A DNA stretch of 64,000 bases, taken from NCBI RefSeq assembly GCF_905475345.1, contig NC_066603.1, positions 1,234,001 through 1,298,000 of the forward strand. The letters run 5' to 3'. The notes beneath the pieces were generated by a model that ran no database searches, was not told where the DNA came from, and worked only from the letters and a program-made list of their open reading frames with translations. The first letter of the stretch is position 1, and each line of letters begins with the position of its first letter. The stretch comes from Vespula vulgaris (lineage: Eukaryota > Arthropoda > Insecta > Hymenoptera > Vespidae). Made by a program: the position numbers and the translations under genes. Shown here piece by piece: positions 12,341 through 24,689 of the stretch.

Positions 12341-12517
12341 CAAAGGTAATGTTCCGTGTGTGTTTGTTCGTATTTTCCTGCACACCTACAAATAAGATGG
12401 CAGGTAAAACACACGGGACTTTTCATTCACGCCTACAAGGCGTGTACCGCGTAAGGGCCATTCGGTCAAAGACACCGACCCGCGGCAAAGCTGTGTAGCA
12501 TTTGAAAATTCTTATAA

Positions 12518-12544
12518 GCACGATTCGACCAAGCCGAATCGTGC
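12518..12544. other. Perfect GCACGATTCG hairpin at the D/E junction
   Basis: GCACGATTCG pairs perfectly with CGAATCGTGC around a 7-base loop. It is the last unit's version of the imperfect stem in the other array D units, and its arms match the hairpin of the 78-bp subrepeat that starts about 300 bp downstream. Confidence 0.8.
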
Positions 12545-12550
12545 ATGCTC

Positions 12551-12739
12551 TTAAAGATACCGATTATGCGGCCGAGTGGTCGGCGACACCCGGTAATATA
12601 CAGGGTATCTTACGGGAACGAACAGGCGGATGAAATGTCCAACCGGTTCCCGTCGAAAGACTTATACTCTGGACCGTACACTCATACTCTGCCGGCTGGA
12701 CGGCGACGGTTCATAAAGTTGCATTCTTCCCTTCAGTCG
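12551..12739. repeat. Transition zone between arrays D and E
   Basis: Two degenerate GGCCGAGTGGTCGGCGACA-like segments (about 12,572 and 12,692) recall the GGCCGAGGGGTCGGCGACC part of the 142-bp array-E segment, separated by unique-looking sequence. It reads as a decayed edge of array E. Confidence 0.5.
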
Positions 12740-12857
12740 TACGATTCCTTCTTAACCGTACGATCGAATCGTGCGTTATGGACGAATCGTCCCTCTTAGA
12801 CGAATCGTGCGTTTCGTTCGAACAGAGAAACTAAGTCCTGAACGAACCGGACTTTTC

Positions 12858-12888
12858 GCACGAATCGTACATTTTGGACGAATCGTGC
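12858..12888. other. Paired CGAATCGT boxes forming a hairpin (representative)
   Basis: GCACGAATCGT and ACGAATCGTGC can pair over 11 positions with one A-A mismatch across a 9-base loop. The two CGAATCGT boxes start 18 bp apart. The arrangement repeats in every 78-bp subrepeat, and the 18-bp spacing is kept in the diverged pair in the 142-bp segment (CGAATCGTCCCTCTTAGA then CGAATCGT). Confidence 0.85.
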
Positions 12889-13187
12889 ATTTCGTTCGAA
12901 GCGAGAAACTAAGTCCCGAACGAACCGGACTTTTCGCACGAATCGTACATTTTGGACGAATCGTGCAAACCGATCGGGGTGTCCCCCTATATATACCGAA
13001 AATTCAGCCGAGGGGTCGGCGACCGCTCGCCTATTCGCACGACCCCTCCTTAACATTTCGATCGGATCGCGCACTATGTGCGAATCGTCCCTCTTAGACG
13101 AATCGTGCGTTTCGTTCGAACAGAGAAACTAAGTCCTGAACGAACCGGACTTTTCGCACGAATCGTACATTTTGGACGAATCGTGCA

Positions 13188-13204
13188 TTTCGTTCGAACC
13201 GAGA
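13188..13204 (+). other. CENP-B-box-like 17-mer (representative)
   Basis: TTTCGTTCGAACCGAGA matches the essential mammalian CENP-B box pattern NTTCGNNNNANNCGGGN at 8 of 9 fixed bases (CGAG for CGGG), and the human consensus CTTCGTTGGAAACGGGA at 13 of 17 positions. The same form is in the later 78-bp subrepeats of most units left of about 19.3 kb. Right of that the usual form has AGAG (7 of 9). Whether any protein binds is unknown. Confidence 0.55.
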
Positions 13205-16200
13205 AACTAAGTCCCGAACGAACCGGACTTTTCGCACGAATCGTACATTTTGGACGAATCGTGCAAACCGATCGGGGTGTCCCCTTATATATACCGAAAA
13301 TTCGGCCGAGGGGTCGGCGACCGCTCGCCTATTCGCACGAACCCTCCTTAACATTTCGATCGGATCGCGCACTTTGTGCGAATCGTCCCTCTTAGACGAA
13401 TCGTGCGTTTCGTTCGAACAGAGAAACTAAGTCCTGAACGAACCGGACTTTTCGCACGAATCGTACATTTTGGACGAATCGTGCATTTCGTTCGAACCGA
13501 GAAACTAAGTCCCGAACGAACCGGACTTTTCGCACGAATCGTACATTTTGGACGAATCGTGCAAACCGATCGGGGTGTCCCCTTATATATACCGAAAATT
13601 CGGCCGAGGGGTCGGCGACCGCTCGCCTATTCGCACGACCCCTCCTTAACATTTCGATCGGATCGCGCACTTTGTGCGAATCGTCCCTCTTAGACGAATC
13701 GTGCGTTTCGTTCGAACAGAGAAACTAAGTCCTGAACGAACCGGACTTTTCGCACGAATCGTACATTTTGGACGAATCGTGCATTTCGTTCGAACCGAGA
13801 AACTAAGTCCCGAACGAACCGGACTTTTCGCACGAATCGTACATTTTGGACGAATCGTGCAAACCGATCGGGGTGTCCCCTTATATATACCGAAAATTCG
13901 GCCGAGGGGTCGGCGACCGCTCGCCTATTCGCACGAACCCTCCTTAACATTTCGATCGGATCGCGCACTTTGTGCGAATCGTCCCTCTTAGACGAATCGT
14001 GCGTTTCGTTCGAACAGAGAAACTAAGTCCTGAACGAACCGGACTTTTCGCACGAATCGTACATTTTGGACGAATCGTGCATTTCGTTCGAACCGAGAAA
14101 CTAAGTCCCGAACGAACCGGACTTTTCGCACGAATCGTACATTTTGGACGAATCGTGCAAACCGATCGGGGTGTCCCCCTATATATACCGAAAATTCGGC
14201 CGAGGGGTCGGCGACCGCTCGCCTATTCGCACGACCCCTCCTTAACATTTCGATCGGATCGCGCACTATGTGCGAATCGTCCCTCTTAGACGAATCGTGC
14301 GTTTCGTTCGAACAGAGAAACTAAGTCCTGAACGAACCGGACTTTTCGCACGAATCGTACATTTTGGACGAATCGTGCATTTCGTTCGAACCGAGAAACT
14401 AAGTCCCGAACGAACCGGACTTTTCGCACGAATCGTACATTTTGGACGAATCGTGCATTTCGTTCGAACCGAGAAACTAAGTCACGAACGAACCGGACTT
14501 TTCGCACGAATCGTACATTTTGGACGAATCGTGCATTTCGTTCGAAGCGAGAAACTAAGTCCCGAACGAACCGGACTTTTCGCACGAATCGTACATTTTG
14601 GACGAATCGTGCAAACCGATCGGGGTGTCCCCTTATATATACCGAAAATTCGGCCGAGGGGTCGGCGACCGCGCGCCTATTCGCACGAACCCTCCTTAAC
14701 ATTTCGATCGGATCGCGCACTTTGTGCGAATCGTCCCTCTTAGACGAATCGTGCGTTTCGTTCGAACAGAGAAACTAAGTCCTGAACGAACCGGACTTTT
14801 CGCACGAATCGTACATTTTGGACGAATCGTGCATTTCGTTCGAACCGAGAAACTAAGTCCCGAACGAACCGGACTTTTCGCACGAATCGTACATTTTGGA
14901 CGAATCGTGCAAACCGATCGGGGTGTCCCCTTATATATACCGAAAATTCGGCCGAGGGGTCGGCGACCGCTCGCCTATTCGCACGACCCCTCCTTAACAT
15001 TTCGATCGGATCGCGCACTTTGTGCGAATCGTCCCTCTTAGACGAATCGTGCGTTTCGTTCGAACAGAGAAACTAAGTCCTGAACGAACCGGACTTTTCG
15101 CACGAATCGTACATTTTGGACGAATCGTGCATTTCGTTCGAACCGAGAAACTAAGTCCCGAACGAACCGGACTTTTCGCACGAATCGTACATTTTGGACG
15201 AATCGTGCAAACCGATCGGGGTGTCCCCTTATATATACCGAAAATTCGGCCGAGGGGTCGGCGACCGCTCGCCTATTCGCACGAACCCTCCTTAACATTT
15301 CGATCGGATCGCGCACTTTGTGCGAATCGTCCCTCTTAGACGAATCGTGCGTTTCGTTCGAACAGAGAAACTAAGTCCTGAACGAACCGGACTTTTCGCA
15401 CGAATCGTACATTTTGGACGAATCGTGCATTTCGTTCGAACCGAGAAACTAAGTCCCGAACGAACCGGACTTTTCGCACGAATCGTACATTTTGGACGAA
15501 TCGTGCAAACCGATCGGGGTGTCCCCCTATATATACCGAAAATTCGGCCGAGGGGTCGGCGACCGCTCGCCTATTCGCACGACCCCTCCTTAACATTTCG
15601 ATCGGATCGCGCACTATGTGCGAATCGTCCCTCTTAGACGAATCGTGCGTTTCGTTCGAACCGAGAAACTAAGTCCTGAACGAACCGGACTTTTCGCACG
15701 AATCGTACATTTTGGACGAATCGTGCATTTCGTTCGAACCGAGAAACTAAGTCCCGAACGAACCGGACTTTTCGCACGAATCGTACATTTTGGACGAATC
15801 GTGCAAACCGATCGGGGTGTCCCCTTATATATACCGAAAATTCGGCCGAGGGGTCGGCGACCGCTCGCCTATTCGCACGAACCCTCCTTAACATTTCGAT
15901 CGGATCGCGCACTTTGTGCGAATCGTCCCTCTTAGACGAATCGTGCGTTTCGTTCGAACAGAGAAACTAAGTCCTGAACGAACCGGACTTTTCGCACGAA
16001 TCGTACATTTTGGACGAATCGTGCATTTCGTTCGAACCGAGAAACTAAGTCCCGAACGAACCGGACTTTTCGCACGAATCGTACATTTTGGACGAATCGT
16101 GCAAACCGATCGGGGTGTCCCCTTATATATACCGAAAATTCGGCCGAGGGGTCGGCGACCGCTCGCCTATTCGCACGAACCCTCCTTAACATTTCGATCG

Positions 16201-19200
16201 GATCGCGCACTTTGTGCGAATCGTCCCTCTTAGACGAATCGTGCGTTTCGTTCGAACAGAGAAACTAAGTCCTGAACGAACCGGACTTTTCGCACGAATC
16301 GTACATTTTGGACGAATCGTGCATTTCGTTCGAACCGAGAAACTAAGTCCCGAACGAACCGGACTTTTCGCACGAATCGTACATTTTGGACGAATCGTGC
16401 AAACCGATCGGGGTGTCCCCTTATATATACCGAAAATTCGGCCGAGGGGTCGGCGACCGCTCGCCTATTCGCACGAACCCTCCTTAACATTTCGATCGGA
16501 TCGCGCACTTTGTGCGAATCGTCCCTCTTAGACGAATCGTGCGTTTCGTTCGAACAGAGAAACTAAGTCCCGAACGAACCGGACTTTTCGCACGAATCGT
16601 ACATTTTGGACGAATCGTGCATTTCGTTCGAACCGAGAAACTAAGTCCCGAACGAACCGGACTTTTCGCACGAATCGTACATTTTGGACGAATCGTGCAA
16701 ACCGATCGGGGTGTCCCCCTATATATACCGAAAATTCGGCCGAGGGGTCGGCGACCGCTCGCCTATTCGCACGACCCCTCCTTAACATTTCGATCGGATC
16801 GCGCACTATGTGCGAATCGTCCCTCTTAGACGAATCGTGCGTTTCGTTCGAACAGAGAAACTAAGTCCTGAACGAACCGGACTTTTCGCACGAATCGTAC
16901 ATTTTGGACGAATCGTGCATTTCGTTCGAACCGAGAAACTAAGTCCCGAACGAACCGGACTTTTCGCACGAATCGTACATTTTGGACGAATCGTGCATTT
17001 CGTTCGAACCGAGAAACTAAGTCACGAACGAACCGGACTTTTCGCACGAATCGTACATTTTGGACGAATCGTGCATTTCGTTCGAAGCGAGAAACTAAGT
17101 CCCGAACGAACCGGACTTTTCGCACGAATCGTACATTTTGGACGAATCGTGCAAACCGATCGGGGTGTCCCCTTATATATACCGAAAATTCGGCCGAGGG
17201 GTCGGCGACCGCGCGCCTATTCGCACGAACCCTCCTTAACATTTCGATCGGATCGCGCACTTTGTGCGAATCGTCCCTCTTAGACGAATCGTGCGTTTCG
17301 TTCGAACAGAGAAACTAAGTCCTGAACGAACCGGACTTTTCGCACGAATCGTACATTTTGGACGAATCGTGCATTTCGTTCGAACCGAGAAACTAAGTCC
17401 CGAACGAACCGGACTTTTCGCACGAATCGTACATTTTGGACGAATCGTGCAAACCGATCGGGGTGTCCCCTTATATATACCGAAAATTCGGCCGAGGGGT
17501 CGGCGACCGCTCGCCTATTCGCACGAACCCTCCTTAACATTTCGATCGGATCGCGCACTTTGTGCGAATCGTCCCTCTTAGACGAATCGTGCGTTTCGTT
17601 CGAACAGAGAAACTAAGTCCTGAACGAACCGGACTTTTCGCACGAATCGTACATTTTGGACGAATCGTGCATTTCGTTCGAACCGAGAAACTAAGTCCCG
17701 AACGAACCGGACTTTTCGCACGAATCGTACATTTTGGACGAATCGTGCAAACCGATCGGGGTGTCCCCTTATATATACCGAAAATTCGGCCGAGGGGTCG
17801 GCGACCGCTCGCCTATTCGCACGAACCCTCCTTAACATTTCGATCGGATCGCGCACTTTGTGCGAATCGTCCCTCTTAGACGAATCGTGCGTTTCGTTCG
17901 AACAGAGAAACTAAGTCCTGAACGAACCGGACTTTTCGCACGAATCGTACATTTTGGACGAATCGTGCATTTCGTTCGAACCGAGAAACTAAGTCCCGAA
18001 CGAACCGGACTTTTCGCACGAATCGTACATTTTGGACGAATCGTGCAAACCGATCGGGGTGTCCCCCTATATATACCGAAAATTCGGCCGAGGGGTCGGC
18101 GACCGCTCGCCTATTCGCACGACCCCTCCTTAACATTTCGATCGGATCGCGCACTATGTGCGAATCGTCCCTCTTAGACGAATCGTGCGTTTCGTTCGAA
18201 CAGAGAAACTAAGTCCTGAACGAACCGGACTTTTCGCACGAATCGTACATTTTGGACGAATCGTGCATTTCGTTCGAACCGAGAAACTAAGTCCCGAACG
18301 AACCGGACTTTTCGCACGAATCGTACATTTTGGACGAATCGTGCAAACCGATCGGGGTGTCCCCTTATATATACCGAAAATTCGGCCGAGGGGTCGGCGA
18401 CCGCTCGCCTATTCGCACGAACCCTCCTTAACATTTCGATCGGATCGCGCACTTTGTGCGAATCGTCCCTCTTAGACGAATCGTGCGTTTCGTTCGAACA
18501 GAGAAACTAAGTCCTGAACGAACCGGACTTTTCGCACGAATCGTACATTTTGGACGAATCGTGCATTTCGTTCGAACCGAGAAACTAAGTCCCGAACGAA
18601 CCGGACTTTTCGCACGAATCGTACATTTTGGACGAATCGTGCAAACCGATCGGGGTGTCCCCTTATATATACCGAAAATTCGGCCGAGGGGTCGGCGACC
18701 GCTCGCCTATTCGCACGAACCCTCCTTAACATTTCGATCGGATCGCGCACTTTGTGCGAATCGTCCCTCTTAGACGAATCGTGCGTTTCGTTCGAACAGA
18801 GAAACTAAGTCCTGAACGAACCGGACTTTTCGCACGAATCGTACATTTTGGACGAATCGTGCATTTCGTTCGAACCGAGAAACTAAGTCCCGAACGAACC
18901 GGACTTTTCGCACGAATCGTACATTTTGGACGAATCGTGCAAACCGATCGGGGTGTCCCCCTATATATACCGAAAATTCGGCCGAGGGGTCGGCGACCGC
19001 TCGCCTATTCGCACGACCCCTCCTTAACATTTCGATCGGATCGCGCACTATGTGCGAATCGTCCCTCTTAGACGAATCGTGCGTTTCGTTCGAACAGAGA
19101 AACTAAGTCCTGAACGAACCGGACTTTTCGCACGAATCGTACATTTTGGACGAATCGTGCATTTCGTTCGAACCGAGAAACTAAGTCCCGAACGAACCGG

Positions 19201-22200
19201 ACTTTTCGCACGAATCGTACATTTTGGACGAATCGTGCAAACCGATCGGGGTGTCCCCTTATATATACCGAAAATTCGGCCGAGGGGTCGGCGACCGCTC
19301 GCCTATTCGCACGACCCCTCCTTAACATTTCGATCGGATCGCGCACTTTGTGCGAATCCGTCCCTCTTAGACGAATCGTGCGTTTCGTTCGAACAGAGAA
19401 ACTAAGTCCCGAACGAACCGGACTTTTCGCACGAATCGTACATTTTGGACGAATCGTGCATTTCGTTCGAACAGAGAAACTAAGTCCCGAACGAACCGGA
19501 CTTTTCGCACGAATCGTACATTTTGGACGAATCGTGCAAACCGATCGGGGTGTCCCCCTATATATACCGAAAATTCGGCCGAGGGGTCGGCGACCGCTCG
19601 CTTATTCGCACGACCCCTCCTTAACATTTCGATCGGATCGCGCAATTTGTGCGAATCGTCCCTCTTAGACGAATCGTGCGTTTCGTTCGAACAGAGAAAC
19701 TAAGTCCCGAACGAACCGGACTTTTCGCACGAATCGTACATTTTGGACGAATCGTGCAAACCGATCGGGGGGTCCCCCTATATATACCGAAAATTCGGCC
19801 GAGGGGTCGGCGACCGCTCGCCTATTCGCACGACCCCTCCTTAACATTTCGATCGGATCGCGCACTTTGTGCGAATCCGTCCCTCTTAGACGAATCGTGC
19901 GTTTCGTTCGAACAGAGAAACTAAGTCCCGAACGAACCGGACTTTTCGCACGAATCGTACATTTTGGACGAATCGTGCATTTCGTTCGAACAGAGAAACT
20001 AAGTCCCGAACGAACCGGACTTTTCGCACGAATCGTACATTTTGGACGAATCGTGCAAACCGATCGGGGTGTCCCCCTATATATACCGAAAATTCGGCCG
20101 AGGGGTCGGCGACCGCTCGCCTATTCGCACGACCCCTCCTTAACATTTCGATCGGATCGCGCACTTTGTGCGAATCGTCCCTCTTAGACGAATCGTGCGT
20201 TTCGTTCGAACAGAGAAACTAAGTCCTGAACGAACCGGACTTTTCGCACGAATCGTACATTTTGGACGAATCGTGCAAACCGATCGGGGTGTCCCCCTAT
20301 ATATACCGAAAATTCGGCCGAGGGATCGGCGACCGCTCGCCTATTTGCACGACCCCTCCTTAGCATTTCGATCGGATCGCGCACTTTGTGCGAATCGTCC
20401 CTCTTAGACGAATCGTGCGTTTCGTTCGAACAGAGAAACTAAGTCCTGAACGAACCGGACTTTTCGCACGAATCGTACATTTTGGACGAATCGTGCATTT
20501 CGTTCGAACCGAGAAACTAAGTCCCGAACGAACCGGACTTTTCGCACGAATCGTACATTTTGGACGAATCGTGCAAACCGATCGGGGTGTCCCCCTATAT
20601 ATACCGAAAATTCGGCCGAGGGGTCGGCGACCGCTCGCGTATTCGCACGACCCCTCCTTAACATTTCGATCGGATCGCGCACTTTGTGCGAATCCGTCCC
20701 TCTTAGACGAATCGTGCGTTTCGTTCGAACAGAGAAACTAAGTCCTGAACGAACCGGACTTTTCGCAAGAATCGTACATTTTGGACGAATCGTGCATTTC
20801 GTTCGAACAGAGAAACTAAGTCCCGAACGAACCGGACTTTTCGCACGAATCGTACATTTTGGACGAATCGTGCATTTCGTTCGAACAGAGAAACTAAGTC
20901 CCGAACGAACCGGACTTTTCGCACGAATCGTACATTTTGGACGAATCGTGCATTTCGTTCGAACAGAGAAACTAAGTCCCGAACGAACCGGACTTTTCGC
21001 ACGAATCGTACATATTGGACGAATCGTGCAAACCGATCGGGGTGTCCCCCTATATATACCGAAAATTCGGCCGAGGGGTCGGCGACCGCTCGCTTATTCG
21101 CACGACCCCTCCTTAACATTTCGATCGGATCGCGCAATTTGTGCGAATCGTCCCTCTTAGACGAATCGTGCGTTTCGTTCGAACAGAGAAACTAAGTCCT
21201 GAACGAACCGGACTTTTCGCACGAATCGTACATTTTGGACGAATCGTGCAAACCGATCGGGGTGTCCCCCTATATATACCGAAAATTCGGCCGAGGGGTC
21301 GGCGACCGCTCGCCTATTCGCACGACCCCTCCTTAACATTTCGATCGGATCGCGCACTTTGTGCGAATCGTCCCTCTTAGACGAATCGTGCGTTTCGTTC
21401 GAACAGAGAAACTAAGTCCTGAACGAACCGGACTTTTCGCACGAATCGTACATTTTGGACGAATCGTGCAAACCGATCGGGGTGTCCCCCTATATATACC
21501 GAAAATTCGGCCGAGGGATCGGCGACCACTCGCCTATTCGCACGACCCCTCCTTAACATTTCGATCGGATCGCGCACTTTGTGCGAATCGTCCGTCTTAG
21601 ACGAATCGTGCGTTTCGTTCGAACAGAGAAACTAAGTCCTGAACGAACCGGACTTTTCGCAAGAATCGTACATTTTGGACGAATCGTGCATTTCGTTCGA
21701 ACAGAGAAACTAAGTCCCGAACGAACCGGACTTTTCGCACGAATCGTACATTTTGGACGAATCGTGCATTTCGTTCGAACAGAGAAACTAAGTCCCGAAC
21801 GAACCGGACTTTTCGCACGAATCGTACATTTTGGACGAATCGTGCATTTCGTTCGAACAGAGAAACTAAGTCCCGAACGAACCGGACTTTTCGCACGAAT
21901 CGTACATATTGGACGAATCGTGCAAACCGATCGGGGTGTCCCCCTATATATACCGAAAATTCGGCCGAGGGGTCGGCGACCGCTCGCTTATTCGCACGAC
22001 CCCTCCTTAACATTTCGATCGGATCGCGCAATTTGTGCGAATCGTCCCTCTTAGACGAATCGTGCGTTTCGTTCGAACAGAGAAACTAAGTCCTGAACGA
22101 ACCGGACTTTTCGCACGAATCGTACATTTTGGACGAATCGTGCAAACCGATCGGGGTGTCCCCCTATATATACCGAAAATTCGGCCGAGGGATCGGCGAC

Positions 22201-24689
22201 CACTCGCCTATTCGCACGACCCCTCCTTAACATTTCGATCGGATCGCGCACTTTGTGCGAATCGTCCGTCTTAGACGAATCGTGCGTTTCGTTCGAACAG
22301 AGAAACTAAGTCCTGAACGAACCGGACTTTTCGCAAGAATCGTACATTTTGGACGAATCGTGCATTTCGTTCGAACAGAGAAACTAAGTCCCGAACGAAC
22401 CGGACTTTTCGCACGAATCGTACATTTTGGACGAATCGTGCATTTCGTTCGAACAGAGAAACTAAGTCCCGAACGAACCGGACTTTTCGCACGAATCGTA
22501 CATTTTGGACGAATCGTGCATTTCGTTCGAACAGAGAAACTAAGTCCCGAACGAACCGGACTTTTCGCACGAATCGTACATATTGGACGAATCGTGCAAA
22601 CCGATCGGGGTGTCCCCCTATATATACCGAAAATTCGGCCGAGGGGTCGGCGACCGCTCGCTTATTCGCACGACCCCTCCTTAACATTTCGATCGGATCG
22701 CGCAATTTGTGCGAATCGTCCCTCTTAGACGAATCGTGCGTTTCGTTCGAACAGAGAAACTAAGTCCTGAACGAACCGGACTTTTCGCACGAATCGTACA
22801 TTTTGGACGAATCGTGCAAACCGATCGGGGTGTCCCCCTATATATACCGAAAATTCGGCCGAGGGGTCGGCGACCGCTCGCCTATTCGCACGACCCCTCC
22901 TTAACATTTCGATCGGATCGCGCACTTTGTGCGAATCGTCCCTCTTAGACGAATCGTGCGTTTCGTTCGAACAGAGAAACTAAGTCCTGAACGAACCGGA
23001 CTTTTCGCACGAATCGTACATTTTGGACGAATCGTGCAAACCGATCGGGGTGTCCCCCTATATATACCGAAAATTCGGCCGAGGGATCGGCGACCACTCG
23101 CCTATTCGCACGACCCCTCCTTAACATTTCGATCGGATCGCGCACTTTGTGCGAATCGTCCGTCTTAGACGAATCGTGCGTTTCGTTCGAACAGAGAAAC
23201 TAAGTCCTGAACGAACCGGACTTTTCGCAAGAATCGTACATTTTGGACGAATCGTGCATTTCGTTCGAACAGAGAAACTAAGTCCCGAACGAACCGGACT
23301 TTTCGCACGAATCGTACATTTCGGACGAATCGTGCAAACCGATCGGGGTGTCCCCCTATATATACCGAAAATTCGGCCGAGGGGTCGGCGACCGCTCGCT
23401 TATTCGCACGACCCCTCCTTAACATTTCGATCGGATCGCGCAATTTGTGCGAATCGTCCCTCTTAGACGAATCGTGCGTTTCGTTCGAACAGAGAAACTA
23501 AGTCCTGAACGAACCGGACTTTTCGCACGAATCGTACATTTTGGACGAATCGTGCAAACCGATCGGGGTGTCCCCCTATATATACCGAAAATTCGGCCGA
23601 GGGGTCGGCGACCGCTCGCCTATTCGCACGACCCCTCCTTAACATTTCGATCGGATCGCGCACTTTGTGCGAATCGTCCCTCTTAGACGAATCGTGCGTT
23701 TCGTTCGAACAGAGAAACTAAGTCCTGAACGAACCGGACTTTTCGCACGAATCGTACATTTTGGACGAATCGTGCAAACCGATCGGGGTGTCCCCCTATA
23801 TATACCGAAAATTCGGCCGAGGGATCGGCGACCACTCGCCTATTCGCACGACCCCTCCTTAACATTTCGATCGGATCGCGCACTTTGTGCGAATCGTCCG
23901 TCTTAGACGAATCGTGCGTTTCGTTCGAACAGAGAAACTAAGTCCTGAACGAACCGGACTTTTCGCAAGAATCGTACATTTTGGACGAATCGTGCATTTC
24001 GTTCGAACAGAGAAACTAAGTCCCGAACGAACCGGACTTTTCGCACGAATCGTACATTTCGGACGAATCGTGCAAACCGATCGGGGTGTCCCCCTATATA
24101 TACCGAAAATTCGGCCGAGGGGTCGGCGACCGCTCGCTTATTCGCACGACCCCTCCTTAACATTTCGATCGGATCGCGCAATTTGTGCGAATCGTCCCTC
24201 TTAGACGAATCGTGCGTTTCGTTCGAACAGAGAAACTAAGTCCTGAACGAACCGGACTTTTCGCACGAATCGTACATTTTGGACGAATCGTGCAAACCGA
24301 TCGGGGTGTCCCCCTATATATACCGAAAATTCGACCGAGGGGTCGGCGACCGCTCGCCTATTCGCACGACCCCTCCTTAACATTTCGATCGGATCGCGCA
24401 CTTTGTGCGAATCGTCCGTCTTAGACGAATCGTGCGTTTCGTTCGAACAGAGAAACTAAGTCCTGAACGAACCGGACTTTTCGCAAGAATCGTACATTTT
24501 GGACGAATCGTGCATTTCGTTCGAACAGAGAAACTAAGTCCCGAACGAACCGGACTTTTCGCACGAATCGTACATTTCGGACGAATCGTGCAAACCTATC
24601 GGGGTGTCCCCCTATATATACCGAATATTCGGCCGAATGGTCGGCGACCACTCGTCCAGTCGTAATATTCTAAACGAAACAAATCGTAT

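Larger units (their letters stand above)
9895..12550. repeat. ~250-bp tandem array, 11 units (array D)
   Basis: Eleven tandem units of 248-260 bp. Each has a CGCCTAAAAGGCG-type mini-palindrome (at about 9,909, 10,157, 10,407, 10,659, 10,919, 11,169, 11,419, 11,669, 11,922, 12,180 and 12,431). The best conserved core follows: ACCGCGTAAGGGCCATTCGG, TCAAAGAC and CCGACCCGCGG. Each unit also carries two hairpins, a CACG.TTCG/CGAA.CGTG stem and a CTCGGCATC/GATGCCGAG-type stem. Several units are near-identical and others differ clearly. The run 10,407-11,168 resembles 11,669-12,430, which suggests block duplication. Short frames repeat from unit to unit but show no sign of coding. Confidence 0.9.
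12740..24660. repeat. Nested CpG-rich satellite, ~40 units of 142 + n x 78 bp (array E)
   Basis: About 40 tandem units. Each has one ~142-bp segment, holding GGGGTGTCCCC, TATATATACC, CCGAAAATTCGG, CCGAGGGGTCGG and CGCACTTTGTGCG, followed by one, two or four copies of a 78-bp subrepeat. Unit lengths are therefore about 220, 298 or 454 bp, and 376 bp (n = 3) is not seen. The left part (to about 19.3 kb) is mostly 298 bp with 454-bp units at 14,270 and 16,810. The right part mixes all three lengths. A few units carry one inserted C (near 19,358, 19,877 and 20,693). Every length leaves remainder 1 on division by three, so no frame stays open across units and the recurring 66-157-codon frames are not genes. 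The last unit is diverged and ends near 24,655. Confidence 0.95.

Noticed and set aside
12740..24660. CRISPR-like array of repeats and spacers
   Set aside because: The intervening segments are themselves repeated, the unit is 220-454 bp and the genome is eukaryotic, so it is a satellite.
12771..24665. Dozens of similar 66-157-codon frames on both strands in array E
   Set aside because: They recur once per satellite unit, shift frame by one base each unit because every unit length is 1 mod 3, and are open on both strands. They are satellite shadows and not a gene family.
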